Origin: Burhinus oedicnemus
Taxonomy: Eukaryota; Chordata; Aves; Charadriiformes; Burhinidae
NCBI GenBank assembly: GCA_008921705.1
Contig: VFFE01009170.1
Span: 2,605,686-2,669,685, forward strand
DNA: 64,000 nt
Direction: 5' to 3'
Of the stretch, positions 12,601 to 24,600 are shown piece by piece. Position numbers and translations under genes: made by a program. The first letter of the stretch is position 1, and every line of letters starts with the position of its first letter. The notes beneath the pieces were generated by a model. That model had not been told where the DNA came from, ran no database searches, and was given only the letters and a program-made list of their open reading frames with translations.

Positions 12601-15600
12601 ATTTCTGTTAAGGAGCCAAGAATACTAAGTAATTCCCTAGAAGGTTCTGAAACTCTAGAATGTAGGGTCTTCCTTAATAGTGATACATTAAAGCACATAA
12701 TTCTGTCTAGTTTGCAAACTTCGGTGAGTTAGAATGGGAATGCAGAGCAAGTTTTAAATATATTAAGCAGACTTTACTTTTCCACTCTAGAAACAAGCCT
12801 GTGAACTTGTACACACTTCCATTTATTCCTTTGTACAGTTGAGTATTTCAAGACACTACTGAGCACAGTAGATGTCCAGGGTTTGCTGCTGACAAATGAT
12901 TTGTTTTTCTCACAGCTGTAATTGCACCCCCTCCCTTGTACTGTCTTGGCTTTCATCTTAACTGCACAGTCATACAAATTCTAGATGTGGCACCAGGGCG
13001 ATGATGGGGCTACTTGTGGGATTAGGAAGTTAGGGAGTTAGGAAGAGTGGGACCCTCTAATTTTAGCCTCTGTGAGCAAGGTGTTGAATCATCTTTTGCA
13101 GTCCTCTGTAACTGCATCCTAGAGAATAAAAACTGGCTAACAGCTTTCGGCTGTTCTCTGTGTTGTCTACATTACTTGAATAGCATACACCTGTGTGGGT
13201 TTTGCAGTCTTTTGAGACATTTGGTGAACCAGAACAGTCAATAGCAGAACTGGCAGCATTTTTTTCATGGGGAGAAAGAAAGACAGTTGGTTCGCATGTA
13301 GTGTGCTTGTTTGACATCCCCCACCCTCATTCTGTTCCCCACAATCAGAAGTTTTGGTTATGAAAAGTAGTAGAGGAGATTAGTTAACTTTCCATAAGAA
13401 TTAGAAATATTTTAAGTATGGAACAAAGCTACTGGAAAGGGGAGGAGGACCTAAGATTTTCCAGCTATCAGAAGTGGATGTAACAAACTTGCATGTTAAC
13501 TACTCAGAGAGGTGGCACAATATAAAGAGACAGTATTTGGGGAAAAAACACAGCTGTTTGTTCTTCCAGGCAGCTGAAGTCACAAACATCTAATAGTCAC
13601 TAGACTACCTTTTGCATTCTGCATTTAAAGGTTATTCAAATTTTGGTTCATTTTAAATTTAACGCATAAAATGTTTCATTTTGGGTTTTCAGTTCTTCTG
13701 TTTTACTCTTGTTGAGGCTAAGTTATTGAAGCTAGCCTGAGGAAGAAGCTTAAAATTTAGTTGGTGAGGCAGAATGTGGCTACAGGAGAATATAGCAAGC
13801 TTGTTGGGTGGTTGTGCGTTTGGGTTCATTTGATGTTTGTTTCACTTACCTGATGTCAGGGATGTAACCCACTGTTTCCACTGGGAGGTAAATGTACCCC
13901 CCCAAAAGTAGGCATATCTTTCTACAAAGTAGAAATCTGTACAGTATCATTTTGTTTTCCTAAATACATATTCTCTAGAAGGTAACGTTTATAGCATTTC
14001 AGAGTTAAAAAACATCATCTGCAAAAGTGGGAGTTCTGCTTCATCTAGTTTCACAGATAAGGAGAGCATGACTCTGTGTGTGAATGTATGTATTACTCAT
14101 GATCAAATCGGCACATCCTCAGAACTACTTACCTGTAAGCTGGAAGACTCTGATTAGCTGAGTATGTGCTCGTAACATGTTCAGAATGGAATGGTTTTGT
14201 CTAAATTGGTCTCACTCACTGGGGTGATAAAGTTGGCCCTTATTCTTCCTCACTTCTGACATGCTTGTATTTTGGTTTTGACTCTGTAGTGATAGAGACT
14301 GACAGCAGGAGAGAATTTCTTGCAACAGCTCTGCATTTTCTCTCTGCTTTTACCGATTTTCAGATCTTCTTGTTTCATCTGTTCATATTTTAACTGTAAT
14401 TTACTGCAGCTTCTTTCTACATAGTCTGGTAGGGGGGGTTTTTTCCTCCTTTTTTCCCTTTTTCTTTTGTAGGGGGGAGGGTGTGTGTCCTTTGATCTTG
14501 TCAATGTTGAACAGCGTTAAATCCAACAAGCATGAAAAGCTCATTTAAGAAGGACAAAACATAAATGCTCTTTACTTAGGGAGTGCTCTAACTATATAAT
14601 CTGTAGTCTGAAGGTTTTGGGGCTAGTGTGTATAAATTCAATGCATCTAATGGAAGTAAGTAGAAAAAAAATACTAGTGTTGTTTGGATAATGCGTTGTT
14701 TGAATTGTGCAGCACATGAATATCTTGGAATACTTACAATAATTTTCCAAATTGCTTTATCTTTACTGTAGGTTATTGGTACACCTCAGAGACCTTCAGC
14801 GCCAAATACTATCCTGGTAGGAAGTCCACATACACCTAACACACATTTTGTATCACAGAACCAGACTGCAGATTCTTCGCCATGGTCTGCTGGGTGAGCA
14901 AAATAAAAGTTACGAAGGATGAATAAATTGTTTGGAACTTCTGCTCTAAATGTTCACTGCGATAGTGTGTGTACTCTTCAGGTTAGCATCATGAGGGAGA
15001 CAGTGTTTACCTTTCCATCAAGAGCACTTCAACATTAAAGTATATTGTATTAAAATCAGGAGTAGTCACACAAAAATGAATACCCCCTCATTTGTTGTAA
15101 AAGGAACTAGAATATTTTCTGTAAACTCTGACAGATATTATCACATAACTTACATTTAGAGAATTTAGCTCCTAAAAGGACACAGGAGTTCATCTGACTT
15201 GATTCAGTTTTTAATTTGACATTTCTGTTTTGCTGGTGTATTTCCCCCCCAAAAAAATACTGTACATTTCAGATTAAGCAAGCATATCCCGAAGTATCAT
15301 TTGTAATGAGAACATAGTCCTTATTGGGGAGAAAAGTATTAGATACAATGAATGCATTCTTTTGGTGTCTTTTTCTCATTGAAGCTTGTTTTTAAGGGTC
15401 TCTTGTTAAATGTAGTTGCTTTAAGACTAAATTTGTCATCAGTGTCTTGTTACACATAAATAGATTTCTACTTTGGAATTATACAGTAAAATGAGATGTA
15501 GAGAATTGAGAATTTCCGTTGCTGATACTAATTTTGTTCATGCTTACATCTTTCCTAAAGTTACAAGGAACTTTTTATTTAAAAGATATGCAGAAAACTT

Positions 15601-18600
15601 TGTTATACTTCTTCTGTCTTGTAACATCGAAGTTTTCGTAGCAACTTCATATACTGTATAACTTCAAATCCGTGTTTTAGTAGTAGTGTAATGTTTAGTG
15701 AGTTCAAGCAATATCAGACTTCATCTGATCAGCCACTATTGGACTTGAATAGAAAAATAATCAGTCTAATTTTTTGTGGTCAAACTAGGTGAGCTATTTA
15801 AATTAAAAAAAAAAAAAAAAAGACAAAGTTACCTTCTGTAATTTACTTTTCATATGTTAGCGTTTAACCCCCTATCCCTTCTTGTCTTAAAGATTTGAAG
15901 GTTTTCTTTATTGACTTCTTCAATAAATATTCCCATTGTTAATTTACTATCTGCTACTGGAGCTAGCAGAGTTGCCAAAAGAATGAATATGTACTGCGTT
16001 TCAGCATCATGGTACTAAAATTGTTCATTATTGTGAACTGTAGGGGAAGAAAATTTATAGGAAAAAATGTTGGGAAGGGGTGAGAAACAGAATGAAAGGG
16101 AAGGTTTGGGGTTTTTTTTACAGCAGTGTGCCTATATTTGAAAAAGAGACATTAAATATTCCAAAGTTCAAATCTTCTTAAAATATATATTATACGTATA
16201 TTTAGGAAGCGGAACAAAAAAGGAGAGAAGAATGGCAAGGGTTTACGTCATTTCTCTATGAAGGTTTGTGAGAAGGTACAAAGAAAAGGAACCACCTCAT
16301 ACAATGAGGTGGCAGACGAGTTGGTTGCAGAATTCAGTACCACTGATAATCACATTTCACCAAATGAATCAGTAAGTATATGGGAGGTCAATTACATGTG
16401 AACTGAATGGGGGAAGAGAAATTTCTTTTGAGACTTTTGTATTTTCCTGCTGCTAAATGAAACAGTTCAAACATTACCTGAGTTTACCCATTTACTGTAA
16501 TAGATATATTTTCAAATATTTTTGTCACAGGTATGTTTTTGATTAATGCACTATGTCTACAGCAGGCTTATGACCAGAAGAATATTAGACGACGTGTCTA
16601 TGATGCCTTAAATGTCCTTATGGCCATGAACATTATCTCTAAGGAGAAGAAGGAAATTAAATGGATTGGTCTACCTACTAACTCGGCTCAGGAATGTCAG
16701 AATTTAGAGGTATATGTATTAGGAAGTCCACAATAGCTTTGTGTTTGAGTAAATGTTTACAGCTTTAACATGTTCTGATATAACATGTGCATGTGATCTT
16801 CTGACATAGCAAGGTAGAATAGTGTGGTCTCTTTTGACTCATTTTATTTGTATTCTCAGAACACACGTGTAAACTTCCAGATTGCTTAAATATATATTCT
16901 TCTATGTCAATTCTTCTATGTCAAAAATACAGCTTTGTCACGGTATATGTGAAATGTTTCTGATTGGAAGTTAGTCAAACTGAAAGATTAATGTGTATTT
17001 CCAACATTACCATAGTGGTGCTCAAGAGTCACGAAGATTGTTTTCTCCAGATGCCAGAAAATAATACACCTGCAATGACAGATGTTGCATGTAGATCAGT
17101 ATATATACGCATTGCTCCTTCTTTGTTGCTGCAGGTTTTATGTATTTCTGATATTTGTCTTACATGAACATGTCAGATGTTTTTACTGCATGTCTTGGGT
17201 AAGAAGTAAAATGTTTTATACTGAGAGGAATTTGTAAGTTCTGGCAGGACTTTTTTGAGTATCCTGAGATTTGCAGGATAAGTTACCAAGGTTTACTGAA
17301 GTCAATTCACTTTATCAGAAAAGAGTAAGTACAAAGTATCATTCTAAGTAAGTCTAAATTCCCTTCAACTGGACTGAAAAATCAGTGTAGAAGCTGACAA
17401 ATTGGAAAAAATGTTTTGGAATCTATCTACAAAGGGCTAATTCTGTGGAGATTTTTGTTTGATACTGAGAATTGATTTTCCAGTTAGTACTGTACTTGCT
17501 ATCTAGAAGAACAAAATATAGGGTATGTAATCAATCTGAGTTTTATGTAAATATTTATCATCTCAAGTCAAAATTACTGGTTGAGGGAAGAGAGTGATAA
17601 TTGGGGCAGAATTGTAGGGTGAGTATGGAAGGTGAAGTCGTTTGAAGATGATAGTGCTGTGTGCTGAATAGGAGACCAGCTAGCTGGAGAGATTTTAAAG
17701 TAGATCTCTTTGGATCTTTCTCACAAAGCATGGCATTGCCAGTAATGTTGGAGCAAAAGAAAAAGTGTGGCTCATTTGGCTGGGTTGGATTTCATGATCG
17801 ATAACGTCCTAAAGAAGTGTAGGATAATATTAGTACTGAGGTAAAAAAAGCAACTTAGAATGTAATAATGCACAGTGAAGGTTCACGCATTTAAGATGGG
17901 AACAATGATAACTTCTGATACCAACGTGAGAACTTCTTAACTGGATGTCACAAGAGAAGGAGAGTCCTGTTAACCATTGAATAATTGAGCCACAAGTGTA
18001 ATATAGTCTTGAAAATGGCAAAAATCCCAAGATGTGTTGAGCTTACTTGAGGAAATTGCAGGATTTCTCCCTTCTCCGTTACTGCTTCATGAGTATTCTA
18101 GCTTCTGTTTCTACAAGCTGTATTGACATGTAAATTATTAGTGACATTACCTGACAAGTTTTGCAGTAAGATTCTTTTTAGTGAATTTGTGGAGGCTAAT
18201 GTTTAATTTGTGAAATTGTCACGCCTAATAAACTTTTTTTAGTATTCCATCTGATACTGCTTAGCTTCACCCTTAAACTGTTGAACAACCAAGCCAAATA
18301 GTTTATAAGGGAACATAGGAGTTTGAGGGGTTCCCCATCAAGTATTTAATATTTTAAGTCTTTTAAAACTTGTACTTTGTGTGTAAATTAGAATATTAGG
18401 TTTGGTAAAATATGTCCTGATAATGCAAAAAGAGAGGGTGTGGGGCATTATTTCATTCTCCTTTCTGTAGAGTCCTAGTTTATTCATTATTCCCTTGTAT
18501 GGAATCTGTTCTGTACCATTGATTATCCTGATTATTCTTTTGTATGGTCTTTTCAAAATGGGAATATCAGACTTACAGAACTCAGGGTGTAAACATTATG

Positions 18601-21600
18601 GTTCATACACTGATGTAGTGATAATTTCTATTTTGTTCTGTGTTCCTTGCCTAATAATTCAAATTTTTGGCTGCCGTGGTCTACTGAGCTGATGTTTTTT
18701 GTAGATACTGTAACTTAAGATCTCTGTTGAATGTCATTTTATGTCTAAAATATGCGTGGATGGGATTATGTTTTCTCATACATAACACGTTACGTTTACC
18801 AAAAATAATTTTGATGATGTAATCACTCAGTGCTGAAAGACACTCTGTGCTTTATGATATGCTGGGTAACCTGGCATTGTCAGCTGATTCTGTCACCTTG
18901 CTGTTCTTCCCCTTATTCTGATCCTGTAGTTTGAATAACAGTTTGTAAATTAAGTTCTTGTCGGAATCTGCTGGTGAGCTTCCTCTACTGAGAAAGCTCT
19001 TTATTTCCTACCATTTTATTTCCTATCTTCTATGTTATTATTTAGTATGTTTTTTAATACTGTGAAGTCTTAATGATGGGCTCCATACCAGCTTCATTTC
19101 TTTAAGTGTCTTTGATGGATCTTCTCCAGTATCAGCAGACTGCATCGAGTGCATCCTTCTGGTCTACATGCTCTTTCTCTCCTTGAGAGAATTTGGATAA
19201 TTCTTTGAGCACAACTTCTCTATGCAAAGATGTTTTTACCTTCTCGCTGATATATTACACTTTATTTCCCCAGTGGTCTAATTCTGCTCTTTATTAGTTT
19301 TCATCAGTAGTACTGATGTGACTCTTGATAGCTAGATCTCTAAATTATCTGCAGAACCTTAATGATTGGCATCATATGTCCTACCTCCAGTTCTCTGGTA
19401 TTGAAATGATTTTAAGGGGAGAAAATGTTGATATAAAATGCTACTTAAAACCCTCAAACTAACCAATCCTTTTTTCTGTCTTAAGGTGGAGAAACAGAGA
19501 AGACTTGAAAGAATAAAGCAAAAACAGTCTCAACTACAAGAACTCATTCTACAGGTACAGTCAAGGTACTCTTGTCTATAGGGCAAGGTAACTTATATCT
19601 GCATTCCTGTTGCTTTATCCCAGTGAGGGATGGGAAACTTCTAAGAAGACTAGAGGTGAATTTCAGGATAAGGCCTGTGCAGTTTGAATTTAGCACTGTA
19701 GTTTAGCTGGGACCATGCTGTTGGCCATTGCTGTTGAGGATGCCAGCAACCTTCCAGGAGTTACGATGAATTGTTTTGCAGTTCCAAGTATGTTTAAACA
19801 GGATTTATGCTGACAGGATCTGTAATTCATACTGTACCCTCTGAATTTTCCAATTCAGTTCTTGTATCTAGAATGTTTTTCTGTGTTAGAGTCTGTAAAT
19901 AAAATTACGTGACAGTAGAGGTCAACTCTCATAATGCTCCGTTTCTTGCCTTTCTGGGACGTTGCTGCCCCCACTGTGTAAGAGGCTTAACCGCTGTGAA
20001 ACAGTTGCTGAACTCCTTCCCAAATTTGCCTTAGTACACTGGGGGAAGCAGTAGTCTGTCCCCTAAATCACTGTGCTGCTGGTTCACGGGAATGTATCCC
20101 ATACTAGTTGCATTACCTACACAGCAGGAATGAGAATGTCAGGGAAAGTATGCAGCAAGTATGTACAGACAGCTGTGGAACAGCAATCACAACATGTGTA
20201 TGATTTTTATCAGCCTCTGTGTTGGCTTTGGATTTTGTTTTTAATTTCTGTTTATTTCATTTGATTCTATGACCAGAAAAATACTTTTTCTTATTTGGTG
20301 GCTTACTGTTAGGTTTATTACTTCAGTTTCAGTAGTTGATTTCAGTTTTTCATTCATACAATTACTAATCTTTAAAATACGAACATTCCATTCTGAAAAG
20401 CAGTTTTGGTAAGATGTGAGAGTAAAGTCACTAATCTTACGTGAGTAATTCAGAAACCTAATGACAAACATTCAAATCCCAAATGTTAACTGTTTTTTAG
20501 CATATAATTTCAGCAAAAATACAATATTAATCATTCAACTGTTCTTGTGAAGTGCAGTAGCTAGCAAGGAATAGTAAACGGAATGGAAGTAGGTTACTAT
20601 ATAAAAATTCTTTTTTCCAATCATTGTTATCGCTTCATTCTGTCAAGGATCTGTCCAAGGAACTATCCTGATGTAGTTATTAGAATGTGCTGCTTTTTTT
20701 TTTTTTTCTCTTGTTTGTCAGTTAAATTTTACTGTGTTGGATTTTTCAATACTACTGTTGGCGTCTCTTATTGCATCTTAACATGCAGGAGTATGGTGAA
20801 CACTCTGTCCTTTTCTGCATTTAGTTGCTGCAACCATGGCTGGTATTCATTATCTGAAGGATTTTTTTTGTTGTTAACAGGATCTGAAAGGTTTAATTTG
20901 TACTTTTCATATTGCTATTGCTTTTTCTAGCAAATTGCCTTCAAGAATCTTGTTCAGCGAAACCGTCAAGCAGAACAACAGGCAAATCGACCACCACCTT
21001 CCAATTCTGTCATCCATTTGCCATTTATCATTGTGAACACCAGCAAGAAGACAGTGATTGACTGCAGTATTTCAAATGACAAGTGAGTTAACAGAGTTTT
21101 CTGTGTGGCTTTTGGTACAGCTATGAGTTTTATGTCCATGCTAAAGTGTTCATCTAGATTTGTTAAAAATTAAATACAAATAAATTTATTTGTGCCCTCT
21201 GTAGATTGAGAACATACATTTCAGACAGGTAAAACTTAGTGATGTTGAATAGAAACAGAGTTTCATCGAGCTTTTTAATAAATAGAATAATTCCGTTCAC
21301 ATTAGTAACTTATTTAAGACTTACTACCTAGACATGTTAGAACCAAAGTAAGGCAGCTCTCCTGAAGTTTTATATCATACTTTACCAAGTATTGTTTTCC
21401 TTTGGCTTGAACATGATGAAATGTAGCCAGCAGAATTGAAAATGGATTTTGCTTTCAGAACTGCTGTTCTCTACTTCTGGTTCAAAAAGCTAGATTTTTC
21501 ATCTGCTAAATAAAGGCAGAATGTAGCAGTGGTTTCTCTTTGCACTATTAGCTTACTAGAAAAGCTTAAAAACATGAAAAAAAATTACACAGTAAAAAGA

Positions 21601-24600
21601 GGAATGGGAGTAAAGAAAAAATTATCAAACTTGCAAAATAGATAATTAAAACTCTATCTGTTAAACCTGTTAATGATTTACATAGTGTGTATAATTACAC
21701 TTTTAGTTGCTTGCTATCAAATACATAAATCTTGAAAAATGAGGTTACTTAATGTGATGTGTCACTGTGTCTTAAGCTTTTGAAATGCTGCAATTCCCGA
21801 AACTGAAAAGGTAGTTAAAGTAATTGAAGCTAATTGAGGCATTTCTTTCCTCTCCAGGTTTGAATATCTGTTTAATTTTGACAATACTTTCGAAATTCAT
21901 GATGATATAGAAGTACTAAAACGAATGGGAATGGCCTGTGGGCTAGAATCTGGAAGCTGTTCAGCAGAGGACCTAAAAATTGCAAGGAGTTTGGTTCCTA
22001 AAGCTCTGGAACCATATGTGACAGGTTAGTTACTCCAAGAAGAGTTGTTTTGTTTAAGAAAAAAACATGAAAATATCTAAGATCAGTTAATTTCCATTGG
22101 TTTGTGGTGAAGATTTCTAACAAGTTCTGAAATATATATGCTTTTTAGTGTACCTTAAGGAACAAATAACATAGAGACTTACAGAGAATGGGCTGTTGCT
22201 CTCCACAGAGCCATGTTTTGCGTTATACCACACAAGTAGATCTTTGCAGTGTGTAATCCTTTTAAGAGGACAGTATTTATAGTTGATTGACCTGCAAAGG
22301 CAAAAGGAAGCAAGTGTAAACATGGTCATGGCTTCATTTTATATTGTTTTATCATTTTCATTATATAAGAATAGTGAAGACATCTGACTTGCTCACTTCA
22401 AAATAAAATATTTTTTTAATGTATTTAGAAATTTTGCTATTGCACTAGCTTCTTTGTTTTTAATTATGCTATTTTGGATATAGTACATCAATATATTTTG
22501 TTGTTTTCGTTGCAAGACTCCTTTTCTGGACTTTAAAATGATGAAGCATTTCCACCAAATGAGATGAGTGTGTTTTGAAGTAGTCTTGAAATATGTATTG
22601 TTTGTTTTGCAGAAATGGCTCAGGGATCAATCAGCAGTGTATATGTCACATCTTCATCAGGTTCTGCATCAAATGGCACAAGATTTTCAGCCAGGTGAGA
22701 TGAAATTATCAATCAGTTTTTTAAATCTGTGATCATCAAAGAAACTTAATTAGAGATTAAATACTTCATGAAACAAGTTCTGCTTTGATTAAATATGGTG
22801 TGGATATGCGTTTAAGTTTCTTCTCAGACATCGCTTTTGCTTAAGTAGTGGTGGTTCCCACCAGTGTCATAAAAGAAATCTTTTCATGTATAGTGGAAAA
22901 TAAATTAATTAGACTGGTGTTGATCTTGACTGTATTGTTTTTTTGGTTTGTTTTTTTTTTTTATTTTTGAGTTTGTGACAAGAAAATAGATACTTCTCTA
23001 AAGGTATAACATGGGCAAGATTTTCCCTTGGTCGTTAGTGTCTAACTTAAAAAAAGGGTTTGGTCTTTGGGTTTTAAACAGCACCAGAAGCTGGTAGAGT
23101 GATAAACTGTAACTTGTATTTAACTTTGTGTGGATGTATGTCATTTCTGAACTTAGCTATTATTTTTCTCTTGCTATTTAAGACACTTTTCCTTATATAG
23201 TCACTACTCGCTAGTTCCTTGCTGTTGCAGTAATCAAGAAGATGTCATTCTGTGAGCTCTAGTAAGTTGTAAAATGAGCCAACTATCACTGAAATGTTTA
23301 ACATTATTAACAAATATTCAAATTGAGCAAGGTGATTAGCTGAACAAATTATCCGCAAGTGTTCATTTTCTACCAGTTGTTTCTGTTGTGTCCAGAAACA
23401 GCCTTATCTGAAAAGTTAGTTAAATATCTATTGTACATGTAACACAACTAATCCAATCTGTGCAATTTTAGAATTGTAGAATGCTTTGGGTTGGAAGGGA
23501 TCTTCAAAGATCATCTAGTCCACCCACCCCACCCCCGCCCCGCCATGGGCAAAGACATCTTCTGCTAGACCAGGTTCCTCAAAGCCCCATCCAACCTGAC
23601 CTTGAATACTTCTGGTGATGGGGCATCTACAGCTTCTCTGGGCAACTTGTTGCAGTGTCACGCTGCCCTCATTGTAAAAATCAGTATATCCAATGTAAAC
23701 CTACCCTCTTTCTGTTTAAAAACGTTGCCTCTTGTCTGTCACTGCAGGCCCTGGTAAAGCATCTTTCTCTGTATTTTGTAAAAGCTCCCTTTAAGTACTG
23801 AAAGGCCACAATAAGGTCTCCCTGGAGCCTTCTGTTTTCCAGGCTGAACAACCCCAACTCTCTCAGCCTTTCCTCATCGAAGAGGTGTACTATCCCTCTG
23901 ATCATTTTTGTGGACCTCATCTGGACCTGCTCCAACAGGTCCATGTCTTTCCTGTGCTGATGCAGTCAGTACTGCAGGTGGGGGTCTCACAAGAGCAGAG
24001 CGGAGGGGCAGAATCACCTCCCTCTACCTGCCGGCCACACTTCTTTTGATGTAGCCCAGGATATGATTGGCTTTCTAGACTGCAAGTGCACATTGCAGGG
24101 TCATGTCCAGTTTTTTGTCCAGCAGTATTCTCAAATCCTTCTCCTCAGGGCTGCTCTCCATCCATTCATGCCCCAGCCAGTACTGATACGAGGGACGGCC
24201 CTGACCCAGGTGCAGGACCTTGCACTTGGCTTTGTTGAACTTCATGAGGTTCACATGGACCACTCCTCAAGCCTGTCAAAGTCTCTCTGGATGGCATCCC
24301 TTTCCTCAAGCGTGTCAACTGCACCACTTGGCTTGGTGTCATCCACAAACTTACTGAGGGTGCACTCAATCCCACTCTTTGTCATTAATGAAGATATTAA
24401 CTAGTATTGGTCCTAGTATGGACCCTTGAGGGACACTACTCATTACTGGTTTCCATTTGGACATTGAGCTGTTGACTGTAACTCTTTGGTCGTGGCATCC
24501 AGCCAATTTCTTATCCATCAAATAGTCCATCCATCAAACTCATATCTCTCCAATTTGGAGGTAAGAGTGTTGGGGGTGACTGTATCAAAGGCCTTCCAGA